The notes under the pieces were generated by a model. The model saw nothing but the letters and a program-made list of their open reading frames with translations. It did no database searches and was not told the origin of the DNA. Shown here piece after piece: positions 44,834-56,450 of a stretch of 64,000 nt of DNA (positions are counted from its first letter, which is position 1; each line of letters opens with the position of its first letter). Position numbers and translations under genes: made by a program. The stretch covers positions 1 to 64,000 of the forward strand of contig CAZVUN010000002.1 of the NCBI GenBank assembly GCA_964629975.1, written 5' to 3'. The stretch comes from G020354085 sp964629975 (GTDB lineage Bacteria; Pseudomonadota; Gammaproteobacteria; Acidiferrobacterales; Sulfurifustaceae).

Positions 44834-45946
44834 ATGGAAGAGGCGTTCGAGTTGGGCGACGAGCTGGGTCCGGCGAAGGTGACCTTCGTGTCGCAGCCGG
44901 CCATTGGCCTCAAAGCCGTGCTGGTGGTCGACAACGTCGCGATCGGCCCGTCGATCGGCGGCTTGCGCATGGCGCCGGACGTGAGCACGCGCGAGTGTGC
45001 GCGCCTGGCGCGGGCCATGACGCTCAAGAACGCCGCCGCCGGGCTGGCGCACGGCGGCGGCAAGTCGGTGCTGGCCGCCGACCCCAAGATGCCGCGCGCG
45101 CGCAAGGAGCAGCTGATCCGCGCCTTTGCCTGTGCGCTGCGCAACGAGGGCGACTACATCTTCGGGCCCGACATGGGCACCGACGAGACCTGCATGGCCT
45201 GGATCAAGGACGAGATCGGCCGGGCCGTCGGCCTGCCGCGCGCGCTCGGCGGCATCCCGCTCGACGAGATCGGCGCCACCGGTTGGGGCCTCAGTCACGC
45301 CGCCGATGTCGCGGCGCGCTATTGCAGCTTCGGCCTGCGCGGCGCGCGTGTGGCGATCCAGGGCTTCGGCGCCGTCGGCAAGCACGCGGCGCGCTTTCTC
45401 GCCAACCAGGGTGCGGTGCTGGTGGCGGCGAGCGACTCGTGCGGGACCATTCACGACCCCGCCGGACTCGACCTGGGGACGCTGATCCCGCTCAAGGAGG
45501 CCGGCCGCTCGGTGTGCGACTACCCGGGGGCGGCGAAACTCGATCGGGATGCCATCATCGACATCGAATGCGACATCTGGATACCGGCGGCGCGTCCCGA
45601 CGTGGTGCGCGAGGACAACGTCGGGCGCCTGAAGACGCGCCTGGTGGTGCAGGGCGCCAATATCCCCTTCACACCCGGGGCCGAGAAGATCTTGCACGAG
45701 CGGGGCGTGCTGGTCGTGCCGGACTTCATCGCCAATGCCGGTGGCGTCATCTGTGCGGCCATGGAATACCACGGGGCCACGCAGTCGCAGGCCTTCGACG
45801 CGATCCAGGAGAAGCTGCGTGCCAATACCAAGCAGGTCCTGGACGAGGCCAGGCAGCGCAGCCTTGCGCCGCGCGAGGCGGCCCTGCGGCTCGCCACGCA
45901 GCGTGTCCGGGAGGCGATGGGTTACCGGCGCTGGGCGGTCTATTGA
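44834..45946 (+). CDS. Glu/Leu/Phe/Val dehydrogenase family enzyme
   Basis: The 370-residue enzyme reversibly deaminates an amino acid to a 2-oxoacid. The catalytic Lys is in GLAHGGGKSVLAADP (about residues 67-81), followed by GPDMGTDETCMAWIKDE, the NAD loop VAIQGFGAVGKHAARFL and PDFIANAGGVICAAMEY. The length fits leucine/valine dehydrogenases (about 365 residues) better than hexameric glutamate dehydrogenase (about 420-450), so a branched-chain or other non-glutamate substrate is plausible. GTG 44828 is an alternative start. It is the first gene of an operon with a 2-oxoacid:ferredoxin oxidoreductase. Confidence 0.85.
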   Translation: MEEAFELGDELGPAKVTFVSQPAIGLKAVLVVDNVAIGPSIGGLRMAPDVSTRECARLARAMTLKNAAAGLAHGGGKSVLAADPKMPRARKEQLIRAFACALRNEGDYIFGPDMGTDETCMAWIKDEIGRAVGLPRALGGIPLDEIGATGWGLSHAADVAARYCSFGLRGARVAIQGFGAVGKHAARFLANQGAVLVAASDSCGTIHDPAGLDLGTLIPLKEAGRSVCDYPGAAKLDRDAIIDIECDIWIPAARPDVVREDNVGRLKTRLVVQGANIPFTPGAEKILHERGVLVVPDFIANAGGVICAAMEYHGATQSQAFDAIQEKLRANTKQVLDEARQRSLAPREAALRLATQRVREAMGYRRWAVY

Positions 45947-46080
45947 GCGCGGGCGGCGCTGCGCGACGGGCGTTGCTGCATCTGCGCCCGCGCGCTGCGG
46001 CGGTGGGTGGGCGGCGCACACGCCGGCCCTGCCTCCTGCGCCCCCCGGTGATGGGAGAAGGAGGGTCGGACAAAACGGCC

Positions 46081-46998
46081 ATGTTCAGGATTCGCTTTCA
46101 CGGTCGCGGCGGACAGGGCATCAAGACCGCGAGCCGCATTCTCGGCAGCGCGTTCTTTCGCGAGGGCTTCGAGGTGCAGGACGCGCCGGTGTACGGCGCC
46201 GAACGGCGCGGGGCGCCGATGTTCGCCTATGTGCGCGCGGCGCGCCAGCCGATCCGGGAGCGTGGCGTCATCACCCGTCCCGACCTGGTGATCGTCGCCG
46301 ACGAGACGCTCGTGCCGTTACCGGCGGCCAACGTCTTGCTCGGCGTGCGCGCCCAAACCGTGGTGCTGCTCTACAGTGCCGTGGCGGCTGACACCTGGCG
46401 CGCACGCCTGAATCTGGCCGGCACGGTCTTGACGCTGCCCCCAGGCCGGGGCGCCGGGTCGCACGCCGCGCCCATCAGTGCGGCGTGCGCGGGCGCCCCC
46501 GCGCGACTGGTTGGTGTCATCGGGCGTGCGGCGCTCAGCGCCGCCATCGAAGACGAGCTCGCCGAGCACGGCGCGGTGGCGGTGCGCGATAGCCAGGGGC
46601 AGGCACTGGCGGCGTTCGATGCCGTCGCAGCGCACGCGGGCGTGGTCCGGGAGGGCGGGGTGATCGAGGCGCGCGACTACGAACGGCCGCGCTGGATCGA
46701 CCTGCCCTTTGAGACGGCGCGCATTGCAGCCCCCGATATCTACGCGCCCGCCACCAGCGTGCAGGTGCGAACCGGTGACTGGCGCACGGTGCGGCCGGTG
46801 ATCGACCGCGCGCTGTGCCGGCGCTGCAGCTGGGTGTGCTCCACGATGTGTCCGGAAAGCGCGATCCGCGTGCTGCCGGACGGCGCCCCCGAGATCGATT
46901 ACGCGCATTGCAAGGGTTGCCTCGTGTGCGTGACGGTGTGCCCGCCGCATGCCATTCACGCCGTGGCCGAGCGCGCGTTTGCCCGGGAGGACGCATGA
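46081..46998 (+). CDS. 2-oxoacid:ferredoxin oxidoreductase, fused gamma and delta (ferredoxin) subunits
   Basis: In this 305-residue fusion, the first 190 residues are the gamma (catalytic) domain: FRIRFHGRGGQGIKTASRIL, then YGAERRGAPMFAYVR. The last 70 are a 2[4Fe-4S] ferredoxin domain: CRRCSWVCSTMCPESAI and CKGCLVCVTVCPPHAI. The first cluster motif has C-x2-C-x3-C-x3-C spacing, one residue longer than usual. The family oxidises pyruvate or other 2-oxoacids to acyl-CoA and reduces ferredoxin, under low oxygen. It overlaps the alpha subunit gene by ATGA. The 134-base gap after the dehydrogenase has a ribosome site (agaaggaggg). Confidence 0.88.
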   Translation: MFRIRFHGRGGQGIKTASRILGSAFFREGFEVQDAPVYGAERRGAPMFAYVRAARQPIRERGVITRPDLVIVADETLVPLPAANVLLGVRAQTVVLLYSAVAADTWRARLNLAGTVLTLPPGRGAGSHAAPISAACAGAPARLVGVIGRAALSAAIEDELAEHGAVAVRDSQGQALAAFDAVAAHAGVVREGGVIEARDYERPRWIDLPFETARIAAPDIYAPATSVQVRTGDWRTVRPVIDRALCRRCSWVCSTMCPESAIRVLPDGAPEIDYAHCKGCLVCVTVCPPHAIHAVAERAFAREDA

Positions 46999-48242
46999 GC
47001 CGCCAGTTGCTCACGGGCAATGGTGCGGCCGCCTGGGGGGCGCGCCTGGCGCAGGTCGATTACGTGCCGGCGTTTCCCATCACGCCGCAGACCGAGATCA
47101 TCGAGACGCTCGCCGGCTGGTGCAGCAATGGCGTGATGCGCGCCCGGCTGGTGACACTCGAATCGGAGCATTCGATGCTGACGGCGGCCGGGGCAGCCGC
47201 GGCCACCGGCGTGCGCGTGTTCACCGCCACCTCCAGCCAGGGGCTGCTGTACGCGCTCGAGATGATCTATACCATCGCCGGCTGGCGCGTGCCGTTCGTG
47301 CTGGTCAACGTGTCGCGCGGACTGGCCGCGCCCATCACGCTCGAGTCCGACCACAACGACGTCCTGGCAACGCGCGACTCCGGCTTCCTGCAGCTGCACT
47401 GCGCGAGCTGCCAGGAGGTGGTCGATTCGGTGCTCATGGCCTATCGCCTCGCCGAGGACGAGCGCGTGCGCCTGCCGATCATCGTCAATCTCGATGGCTT
47501 CACGCTGTCGTTCACGCGCGAACCGGTGGCGCTGCCGAGCGCGGAGCAGGCCGCGCGCTTCCTGCCGCCGTATGACCCGCAGAACATCCGGCTGCGTGCC
47601 AGCAAGCCGATCAGTCAGGCGGTGGCGGTGCTGGGCGGCGGCCCGTATTCGTACTTTCGCTACGAGACGCACCTTGCCGCGCTGCAGGCGCTCGGCGTGT
47701 ACGAGGAGGTGCGCGCGGCGTTTGCCCGGGAGTGCGGGCGCGACTATCCGGCGGTCGAGACCTACCAGTGCGATGACGCCGAGATCGTGTTCTTCCTGCT
47801 CGGCGCCTTCGCCACCAAGGCGCAGGACGCCGTCGACCGCCTGCGCGCGAGCGGCAGCCGCGTGGGGCTGGTGCGCCCGCGCCTGCTGCGCCCGTATCCG
47901 GGCGAGGCCATTCGCCGGGCGCTGGCCGGAAAGCGGGCGGTCGCGGTGATCGACCAGAACCTGTCCATGGGCAAGGGCGGGGTGCTGCACGCCGAGCTTG
48001 CCTCGGTGCTGTACGGGCGCGCGGACGCGCCGCCGATCCTCGCGAGCTTCGTCGGCGGCCTGGGCGGACGCGACATCCGCGCCGAGGAGTTCTACGAGAT
48101 CGCGGCGCAGCTGCGCGCGGCGCTGGCGCGCGGCGAGGCCCCGCCGCCGCGCCTGCTGTACACCGAAGAGGAGCTGCGCCAGGTGCGCAAGCTGCAGGCG
48201 GTCGCCGCGCTCGAGCGGCGCGCGCTGGGAGGCGAGCGATGA
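46995..48242 (+). CDS. 2-oxoacid:ferredoxin oxidoreductase, alpha subunit
   Basis: The 415-residue protein has LTGNGAAAWGARLAQVDYVPAFPITPQTEIIE at its start, TLESEHSMLTAAGAAAATG, and a C-terminal domain with AVIDQNLSMGKGGVLHAELASVLYG. These match PorA/VorA-type alpha subunits. Substrate (pyruvate, branched-chain or aromatic oxoacid) cannot be read from sequence alone. Coupled by overlap to both the gamma-delta and beta genes. Confidence 0.9.
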   Translation: MSRQLLTGNGAAAWGARLAQVDYVPAFPITPQTEIIETLAGWCSNGVMRARLVTLESEHSMLTAAGAAAATGVRVFTATSSQGLLYALEMIYTIAGWRVPFVLVNVSRGLAAPITLESDHNDVLATRDSGFLQLHCASCQEVVDSVLMAYRLAEDERVRLPIIVNLDGFTLSFTREPVALPSAEQAARFLPPYDPQNIRLRASKPISQAVAVLGGGPYSYFRYETHLAALQALGVYEEVRAAFARECGRDYPAVETYQCDDAEIVFFLLGAFATKAQDAVDRLRASGSRVGLVRPRLLRPYPGEAIRRALAGKRAVAVIDQNLSMGKGGVLHAELASVLYGRADAPPILASFVGGLGGRDIRAEEFYEIAAQLRAALARGEAPPPRLLYTEEELRQVRKLQAVAALERRALGGER

Positions 48243-49156
48243 GCGGCACCATCAAGCGCATGAAGGACCTGCCGTCCGCGCATCTGCTCGGCAGTGGCAC
48301 GCCGATGTGCGCCGGCTGCGGCGGGCTGCTCACGCTGCACGAGGTCTACGACCTGCTCGGCACCAACACCGTGTTCGTCAACGCCGCCGGCTGCATGACC
48401 CTGCTGTCGGTGTATCCGTTCACGCCGTTTCGCGGTTCCTGGCTGTACACCGCGATGGCCTCGGCGCCGGCCGGCGCGCAGGGCGTGCGCGATGCGCTCG
48501 ACATTCTGCTGCAGACCGGGCGGCTCGGCGCGCAGGAGGACTTGACGCCGGTCGTGCTGACCGGTGACGGCGCGGCCTACGGCATGGGTCTGTCGGCCAC
48601 CTCCGGCGCCATCGACCGCAATCTCGACTTCCTGTACCTGTGCTACGACAACGAGGGCTATGGCAACACCGGACAGCAGTATTCGCCGGCCACGCCGCAT
48701 GCCGCGCGCACCGCCACCAGTCGCGGCTCGCGCGGTTATCCCGGCTACAAGAAGGATCTGTTTGCGATCTGGGCCGCGCACCGCCCGGCCTATGTCGCGA
48801 CCGTGATCGGCGCCGAGCCGCTCGACCTGGCGAAGAAGATCGAAAAGGCCAGGTCGCTCAAGGGGCCGCGCCTGATCCTGGCGCTGGCACCGTGCCCGCC
48901 GGGCTGGGACTTCGATCCGCAGGACGCGATCGAGATCGGCCGGCTCGCGGTCAGGACCGGCGTGTGGCCGCTGAAGGAGTACAGCGATGGCAGGATCGTG
49001 CACACCCACGTGCCGCATCCGCGCCTGCCGGTGGAGGCGTACCTGAGCCGGCAGGGCCGCTTTCGCCACCTGTTCGAGCCGATGCGCAACGAGGCGCTGC
49101 TCGCCGAAATCCAGGCGGCGGTGGATGCCTACTGGGCGGGGGTGGAGGGCGCGTGA
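48239..49156 (+). CDS. 2-oxoacid:ferredoxin oxidoreductase, beta (TPP-binding) subunit
   Basis: The 305-residue subunit binds thiamine diphosphate and a [4Fe-4S] cluster. It starts with GSGTPMCAGCGGLLTLHEVY (the CxxC cluster ligands) and has the TPP motif VVLTGDGAAYGMGLSATSGAIDRNLD then YDNEGYGNTGQQYSPATPHAA. It ends with the LSRQGRFRHLF segment of the C-terminal tail. The ATG overlaps the alpha stop, and the gene is coupled to the acyl-CoA synthetase. Confidence 0.92.
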   Translation: MSGTIKRMKDLPSAHLLGSGTPMCAGCGGLLTLHEVYDLLGTNTVFVNAAGCMTLLSVYPFTPFRGSWLYTAMASAPAGAQGVRDALDILLQTGRLGAQEDLTPVVLTGDGAAYGMGLSATSGAIDRNLDFLYLCYDNEGYGNTGQQYSPATPHAARTATSRGSRGYPGYKKDLFAIWAAHRPAYVATVIGAEPLDLAKKIEKARSLKGPRLILALAPCPPGWDFDPQDAIEIGRLAVRTGVWPLKEYSDGRIVHTHVPHPRLPVEAYLSRQGRFRHLFEPMRNEALLAEIQAAVDAYWAGVEGA

Positions 49157-50865
49157 AGACACGAAGCTACCACCACCGCGGCGGCGAGTCGCCGCTGCTC
49201 GGTGCCACGATCCCGCGGCATCTCGCCGAGATCGCCGCGCGCTTCGGCGAGCGCGAGGCGGTAGTGAGCGTGCACCAGCAGCGGCGCCTGACCTATGCGC
49301 AGCTGCACGCCGCCGCCGATGCGCTGGCGCGCGGACTGCTCGCCATCGGCTTCACGCAGGGCGAGCGCATCGGAGTCTGGTCGACCAACAACATCGAGTG
49401 GCTGCTGTTGCAGCTCGCCACCGCGCGCATCGGCGCGGTGCTGGTCAACATCAATCCGGCCTACCGCCCGCGCGAGCTGGCCTACGCCCTGCAGAAGTCG
49501 GAGGTCCAGGGACTGTTCACGATCCCGCGCTTTCGCACCAGCGACTACGTCGGCATGCTGGTCGAGCTGTTTCCGCAGCTCGTGACGCACAGCGCCGCCG
49601 AGATCGAGTCGCCGGAATTCCCGCAGCTGCGGCGCGTGGTGCTGGTCGATCCGGCGCGGCCGGCAGACACCGTTGCACCGCACCCGGGGTTCATGACCTG
49701 GGAGGAGGTCATGGCGGCCGGTTGCGGCGTGTCGCCGCAGCACCTGGAGGAAGCGACCGCCGCGCTCGATGTCGATGATCCGATCAACATCCAGTACACC
49801 TCCGGGACCACCGGTTTCCCCAAGGCGGTGGTGCTGACGCATCACAACATACTGAACAATGCCTGGTTCACCGCGCAGGCGCTGCATTTCACCGAACACG
49901 ACCGGCTGTGCGTGCCGGTGCCGTTCTATCACTGCTTCGGCATGGTGGTGTCGAACCTCATGTGCCTGTCGGTCGGCGCCTGTCTGGTGCTGCCGTCCGA
50001 GCACTTCGATGCGTTGGCGGTGTTGCAGGCGCTGCAGCAGGAGCGCTGCACCGCGCTGCACGGCGTGCCGACCATGTTCATCGCCGAGCTCGAGCACCCG
50101 CGCCTTCGCGAATTCGATCTCAGCACGCTGCGCACCGGCATCATGGCCGGCGCGCCCTGTCCACCCGCACTGCTGCAGCGCGTGATGGTCGATCTGCACT
50201 GCCCGGAGATCCTGATCGGCTACGGCGAGACCGAGGCCTCGCCGCTCACGCACCTGACCGCGCGCGAGGACTCGCCGCAGCGGCGCACCGGGACGGTCGG
50301 CACCAACCTGCCGCATCAGGAGGTCAAGGTGATCGACACGCGAAGCGGCGCGACGGTTCCGGTGGGCATGGTCGGCGAGATCTGCTTTCGCGGCTACCAT
50401 GTGATGCGCGGCTACTACAGAGACCCGCAGGCGACCGACCAGGCGATCGACGCGCGCGGCTGGCTGCACTCCGGCGACCTCGGCAGCATGGACGCCGACG
50501 GCTACGTGCGCATCACCGGCCGGCTCAAGGACATGATCATCCGCGGCGGGGAGAACATCTATCCGGCCGAGATCGAGGAATTCCTGTTCACCCACCCGAA
50601 GATCGCGCAGGTCGCCGTATTCGGCGTGCCGGATGCGTACTATGGCGAGGAGGTGATGGCCTGGGTGCAGCTGCACGAGGGGCAGGCCGCGACCGAAGAG
50701 GAGATCCGCGAGTACTGCCGCGGCCGCATCGCGCACTTCAAGGTGCCGAAGTACGTCTGGTTCGTCGAGGAGTTCCCGATGACCGTGACCGGCAAGCTGC
50801 AGAAGTTCCGCATGCGCGAGATCGCCACCGAGCGGCTGGGCCGCCAGTCCGCACCGGCACGCTAG
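49153..50865 (+). CDS. AMP-dependent acyl-CoA synthetase
   Basis: The 570-residue adenylate-forming enzyme has the P-loop [19 protein letters not shown] near residue 218, [34 protein letters not shown] near residue 440 and the C-terminal Lys in [14 protein letters not shown]. It is closest to the FadD-like medium/branched-chain acyl-CoA synthetases rather than acetyl-CoA synthetase (about 650 residues). It starts at GTG 49153, overlapping the beta subunit stop. In reverse it could recover ATP from an acyl-CoA, but synthetases of this type mostly run in the activating direction. Confidence 0.88.
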   Translation: MKTRSYHHRGGESPLLGATIPRHLAEIAARFGEREAVVSVHQQRRLTYAQLHAAADALARGLLAIGFTQGERIGVWSTNNIEWLLLQLATARIGAVLVNINPAYRPRELAYALQKSEVQGLFTIPRFRTSDYVGMLVELFPQLVTHSAAEIESPEFPQLRRVVLVDPARPADTVAPHPGFMTWEEVMAAGCGVSPQHLEEATAALDVDDPINIQYTSGTTGFPKAVVLTHHNILNNAWFTAQALHFTEHDRLCVPVPFYHCFGMVVSNLMCLSVGACLVLPSEHFDALAVLQALQQERCTALHGVPTMFIAELEHPRLREFDLSTLRTGIMAGAPCPPALLQRVMVDLHCPEILIGYGETEASPLTHLTAREDSPQRRTGTVGTNLPHQEVKVIDTRSGATVPVGMVGEICFRGYHVMRGYYRDPQATDQAIDARGWLHSGDLGSMDADGYVRITGRLKDMIIRGGENIYPAEIEEFLFTHPKIAQVAVFGVPDAYYGEEVMAWVQLHEGQAATEEEIREYCRGRIAHFKVPKYVWFVEEFPMTVTGKLQKFRMREIATERLGRQSAPAR

Positions 50866-50950
50866 CAAGGGCGCGATCGACCGCTCGCCCCCGAAGGCGG
50901 CCACGAGCGCGCGTGTCCCCCGCCCGCCGCGCCCGCACAAGGCCGGCCAT

Positions 50951-50964
50951 TTGATGTGGATCAA
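50951..50964 (+). promoter_or_regulatory. Perfect FNR/ANR-type box upstream of groEL
   Basis: TTGAT-GTGG-ATCAA is an exact match to the FNR/ANR consensus. Its centre (50957.5) is 32 bases from a -10-like GATCAT (50987-50992), giving a transcript start near 50999, 18 bases before the groEL ATG. Confidence 0.8.
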
Positions 50965-51016
50965 TAACCTAGGCACGGGAATCGCCGATCATGCCGGCGA
51001 GAGGAGGGAAGCTGCC

Positions 51017-52633
<1,617 letters not shown>

Positions 52634-52683
52634 CAACGCCGGGCGGCGGGCAGCCGCCCCGTGCGGCAAAGGAGCGAGCTCGC

Positions 52684-54564
52684 ATGTCGATCATTGGCAT
52701 AGACCTGGGTACGTCCAATTCGGCGGCTGCGGTGCTGCGCGGCGGCCGGCCGGTCATCATCCCGAGCGCCGAAGGCATCTCGCTCGGCGGCAAGGCCTTC
52801 CCCAGCTACGTGGCGATCACTGCCGACGGGCAGATGCTGGTGGGCGAGCCGGCGCGCCGGCAGGCCGCAGCCAATCCCGAGGGCACGGCGACCGCCTTCA
52901 AGCGCAAGATGGGCCAGCGCGTGACCATCCGCCTGCGCGATCGCGAATTCACGCCCGAGCAGCTATCCGCTTTCCTGTTGCAGAAGATCAAGCGCGACGC
53001 CGAGGCCTTCCTGGGCGAGGCGGTGGAGAAGGCCGTGGTGACGGTGCCGGCCTATTTCGACGACAACCAGAGGAGCGCCACCAAGGATGCCTGCCGCATC
53101 GCCGGCATCGAGGTCGCGCGCCTGGTCAACGAACCGACCGCCGCCGCGCTCGCCTACGGGCTCGATCGGCTTGGGCAGGAGCTGCGAATCGCGGTCATCG
53201 ATTTCGGGGGCGGCACCCTCGATGTCACCATCATGGAGTTCGGCAAGGGCGTGTTCGAGGTCAAGGCCACGAGCGGCGACACGCAGCTCGGTGGCACCGA
53301 CATGGACGCGCGCGTGTTCGAGTACCTGGCCGAGCGTTTCCGCGAGCGCAGCGGGGTCGACGTGCGCGGCGATCGCCAGGCAGCCGCGCGCCTGCGCGAG
53401 GCCGCCGAGATCGCCAAGGTCGAGTTGTCGGCTGCGACCAGCACGCACGTGAGCCTGCCGTTCATCGCCGCCAAGGCCGGTATCCCGCAGCACCTCGACA
53501 TGGACTTGACGCGCACCGAGCTCGAGCGGCTGGTGCGGCCGGTGATCGAACGCTGCCGCGCGCCGGTCGAGCAGGCGCTGCACGATGCCGGCATCGGGCC
53601 GAAAGACATCGACCGCGTGGTGTTTGTCGGCGGACCGACGCGCATGCCGGCGGTGCGCCAGTTCTTCGAAGACCTGCTCGGGCGGCGCGCGGAGATGGGC
53701 GTCGATCCGATGGAATGCGTCGCCGCCGGCGCAGCCATCCAGGGCGGGGTACTGGCCGGCGAGGCCGGCCTGGGCGAGATCGTGCTGGTCGATGTCACGC
53801 CGCTCACCCTCGGCGTCGAGACCCTGGGCGGGGTCGCCACGCCGCTCATCGCGCGCAATACGCCGATTCCGATCAAGCGCACCGAGACCTTCACGACCGC
53901 CGCCGACATGCAGACCAGCGTCACGATCCACGTCTTCCAGGGCGAACGCCCGATGGCGGCGGATAACACCAGCCTGGGCGAGTTCAACCTCGGCGGTATT
54001 CCGCCGGCACCGCGCGGCGTACCGAAGATCGAGGTGACGTTCGACATCGATGCCAACGGCATCCTCAACGTGACCGCCAGGGACACGGCCACCGGCAAGT
54101 CGGCCTCGATCAGCATCAGCGGCTCGACGCGCCTGGCCGAGGGCGAGAAGGAGCGCATGATCAAGGAGGCGGAACGCTTCGCCGAGGAGGACAAGAAGCG
54201 GCGCGCCGCGGCGGAGAAGCTCAACGAGGCGGACGCCGTGTGCTACGAGGCCGAGAAGATGCTCGCCGAGTTCGGCGACCGGCTGACCGAGGAGGTCAAG
54301 AAGCGCATCGAGCAAGGACTGAAAGACACGCGCGAGGCGGTCACCAAGAAGGATGCCGAGCAGGCGGCACGTTGCAGCGAGACGCTAAGGAAGGCGCTCA
54401 AGGAGGGCGGTACCGTCATCTATGCGCAGACGCCCGGCGCCTACAAGGCGCGCCCGGGTCCGCAGCCCCCACCGCACGTGGAACCGGCTGCCGAGGCGCG
54501 CCCGAGCGGTGCCGGTCCGCGCGGCCGGGTGGTGGACGCCGAGTACAAGGAGACGCCCAAGTAG
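52684..54564 (+). CDS. dnaK: DnaK-like Hsp70 chaperone (secondary copy)
   Basis: The 626-residue protein has [15 protein letters not shown] at residues 3-17, [68 protein letters not shown] and [21 protein letters not shown] then the linker and beta-sandwich ([17 protein letters not shown]). The C-terminus is Pro/Gly-rich ([17 protein letters not shown]) and lacks the DDVVDAEFEE tail but ends [11 protein letters not shown], a similar short acidic end. Substitutions around the ATP site are conservative. 50 bases after groEL, 68 before dnaJ, so one operon. Confidence 0.92.
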   Translation: MSIIGIDLGTSNSAAAVLRGGRPVIIPSAEGISLGGKAFPSYVAITADGQMLVGEPARRQAAANPEGTATAFKRKMGQRVTIRLRDREFTPEQLSAFLLQKIKRDAEAFLGEAVEKAVVTVPAYFDDNQRSATKDACRIAGIEVARLVNEPTAAALAYGLDRLGQELRIAVIDFGGGTLDVTIMEFGKGVFEVKATSGDTQLGGTDMDARVFEYLAERFRERSGVDVRGDRQAAARLREAAEIAKVELSAATSTHVSLPFIAAKAGIPQHLDMDLTRTELERLVRPVIERCRAPVEQALHDAGIGPKDIDRVVFVGGPTRMPAVRQFFEDLLGRRAEMGVDPMECVAAGAAIQGGVLAGEAGLGEIVLVDVTPLTLGVETLGGVATPLIARNTPIPIKRTETFTTAADMQTSVTIHVFQGERPMAADNTSLGEFNLGGIPPAPRGVPKIEVTFDIDANGILNVTARDTATGKSASISISGSTRLAEGEKERMIKEAERFAEEDKKRRAAAEKLNEADAVCYEAEKMLAEFGDRLTEEVKKRIEQGLKDTREAVTKKDAEQAARCSETLRKALKEGGTVIYAQTPGAYKARPGPQPPPHVEPAAEARPSGAGPRGRVVDAEYKETPK

Positions 54565-54632
54565 CCGCCGGCGCCTGCACCGGTCCGCGCGCGGCGCACG
54601 CCGGCGCGTGAACTTGCGAACGGGATGCGATC

Positions 54633-55772
54633 ATGAGCGCGGCGCAGCGCGATTACTACGAGGTGTTGGGCGTTGCGCGCGATGCCGACGCCAAGGCGAT
54701 CAAGGACGCGTTCCGCCAGCTTGCGCTCAAGTACCATCCGGATCGTAACAAGTCGCCGGAGGCGGAGGCGCGTTTCAAGGAGATCGCCGAGGCGTACGCG
54801 GTCCTGTCCGACCCGAAGAAGCGCGCCGACTACGACGCGCGCGGCTTCGAAGGCGTGGCCGGCTACTCGCCCGAGGATCTGTTCGCCGGGGTCGACTTCG
54901 GTGACATCTTCCGCGACTTCGGCGGCGACCTCGGTTTCGGATTCGGCTTTGGTTCGCCTGGCGGCCTGTTCGATCGGCTGTTCCGTCACCACCGGCCAGG
55001 GCCGGCGCGCGGCGTCGACATGGAGGTCGAACTGGTCGTGCCGCTCGAGCGTATCGCAAGCGGTGGGGAGGAGACGGTGTACTACGCCCGCACCGTGGTG
55101 TGCCCCGCCTGCCATGGCAGCGGCGCCAAGGGCGGTACGGCGCCGCGCACCTGCAGCGCCTGTCGCGGTTCCGGGCAGCGGGTTGTGACGCGTGATGAGC
55201 GCAAGGGACGAAGTGCCGTACGCATCCAGCAGATCAGCGTCTGCCCCGAGTGCCGCGGCCGCGGCACGATCATCGAGCAGCCTTGTCCGGAGTGCGGCGG
55301 CAGCGGCCAGGTCGAGCGCCAGGAGCGGCTCACGGTTACGGTGCCGCGCGGCGCGGAGGAGGGCCTGGCCCTGCGCGTGCCGGGGCACGGTGCGCCCAGC
55401 ACGGAACCCGGTGGTCCCGCGGGCGATCTCTATGTCGTGGTGCGCAGCCGCCCCGACGCGCGCTTCGAGCGCGTAGGGGCGGACCTGTGGCGGGTCGAGA
55501 CCATCGGCGTCGCCGAAGCCGCGTTGGGAACGCGTCGCACCATCGACACGCTCGAGGGCCGCGTGGAGGTCAACATCCCGGCCGGCACCCAGCCGGAGGA
55601 AGTATTGCGGATCCGTGGCAAGGGCCTGCCGCAGTTCGCCGGGCCCGGCCGGGGGGATCTCAACCTGCGGATTCGTGTGCAGGTGCCCGAGCATCTGTCG
55701 GCACGCGAGCGGGCGCTGTACGAGGAACTGCAGGCGCTTGAAACGGCGCGCGTCCGGACACATAAAAAATAG
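54633..55772 (+). CDS. dnaJ: DnaJ co-chaperone
   Basis: The 379-residue protein has an N-terminal J domain with HPD at residues 35-37 and a Gly/Phe stretch ([16 protein letters not shown]). Next comes a zinc domain with four CxxCxGxG repeats ([32 protein letters not shown]), then a C-terminal substrate domain with [21 protein letters not shown]. Full DnaJ length, so it should serve the adjacent DnaK. grpE is not in the window. Confidence 0.93.
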   Translation: MSAAQRDYYEVLGVARDADAKAIKDAFRQLALKYHPDRNKSPEAEARFKEIAEAYAVLSDPKKRADYDARGFEGVAGYSPEDLFAGVDFGDIFRDFGGDLGFGFGFGSPGGLFDRLFRHHRPGPARGVDMEVELVVPLERIASGGEETVYYARTVVCPACHGSGAKGGTAPRTCSACRGSGQRVVTRDERKGRSAVRIQQISVCPECRGRGTIIEQPCPECGGSGQVERQERLTVTVPRGAEEGLALRVPGHGAPSTEPGGPAGDLYVVVRSRPDARFERVGADLWRVETIGVAEAALGTRRTIDTLEGRVEVNIPAGTQPEEVLRIRGKGLPQFAGPGRGDLNLRIRVQVPEHLSARERALYEELQALETARVRTHKK

Positions 55773-55804
55773 CCGAAAGGTTCGGGCGCTGATGAGGCCG
55801 TGTA

Positions 55805-55818
55805 TTGACAGGCGTCAA
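55805..55818 (+). promoter_or_regulatory. FNR/ANR-type box upstream of hsp20
   Basis: TTGAC-AGGC-GTCAA is a perfect 5+5 palindrome that differs from the FNR consensus by one base in each half. A -10-like TAGTTT (55841-55846) lies at 32 bases centre to centre, giving a start near 55853, 23 bases before the hsp20 ATG. It could give hsp20 its own promoter in the 103-base gap after dnaJ. Confidence 0.55.
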
Positions 55819-55875
55819 AGCGCCACGGCGAAGCGCAAGTTAGTTTTTTGTTTTATGACAACGGAGGTGATTGCC

Positions 55876-56379
55876 ATGGCAGACGAAGGCAAGAAGGACG
55901 TGACCACCGGCAAGTCGCAGGAGATCCAGAAGGCCACACCGGCACGGTCGCTCAGCCCGTTTGAGGAAATGGACCGCTTGTTCGAGAGCTTCTTCCCGCG
56001 CGGGTGGCTGCGGCCGATGCGCTGGGAATGGCCGGAACTGGGGGCGTCTTTCGAAGTACGCACGCCACGGGTCGATGTCATTGACCGCGAGGCCGAGGTC
56101 GTCGTGCGCGCCGAGGTGCCGGGCGTCGACAAGAAGGATATCGAAGTCTCGGTCACCGAGAACACGGTGACGATTCAGGGCAGCTCACGACGCGAGGAAA
56201 AGGAGGAGCGCGACAACTATTACCGCCGCGAGATCATGCGCGGTGCGTTCAGTCGCACCGTGGCCCTGCCAGCCGAAGTGGACAGCGGCAAGGCCAAGGC
56301 GACGTTCAAGGACGGCGTACTGGAGCTGACCGTCCCCAAGGTGGAGAAGGCCAAGCGCCGCAGCGTGCCCATCGAGTAG
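55876..56379 (+). CDS. Small heat shock protein (Hsp20/alpha-crystallin)
   Basis: The 167-residue protein has a variable N-terminus with SLSPFEEMDRLFESFFPRGW and the alpha-crystallin domain from about residue 62 (PRVDVIDREAEVVVRAEVPGVDKKDIEVSVTENTV broken into strands) to AFSRTVALPAEVD and KAKATFKDGVLELTVPK. A C-terminal SVPIE replaces the IxI motif. Strong ribosome site acggaggtga at 55861-55870. It binds unfolding proteins for hand-over to DnaK. Confidence 0.92.
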   Translation: MADEGKKDVTTGKSQEIQKATPARSLSPFEEMDRLFESFFPRGWLRPMRWEWPELGASFEVRTPRVDVIDREAEVVVRAEVPGVDKKDIEVSVTENTVTIQGSSRREEKEERDNYYRREIMRGAFSRTVALPAEVDSGKAKATFKDGVLELTVPKVEKAKRRSVPIE

Positions 56380-56389
56380 CAGCGAGCGC

Positions 56390-56413
56390 GGCCCCCCCCA
56401 GCCGGGGGGGGCC
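56390..56413 (+). terminator. GC hairpin after hsp20
   Basis: GG followed by eight C, a loop AGCC, then eight G and CC forms a perfect 10-bp stem starting 11 bases after the hsp20 stop. No T tract follows. The homopolymer runs may also be prone to slippage or sequencing error. Confidence 0.5.
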
Positions 56414-56450
56414 CGCCGGCAACGGGGGGGGCTCGTGTCGACACACCGCG

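Noticed and set aside
50951..51016. GroEL start at 50951
   Set aside because: That codon is inside the FNR box and upstream of the predicted promoter; ATG 51017 has a strong ribosome site and the normal N-terminus.
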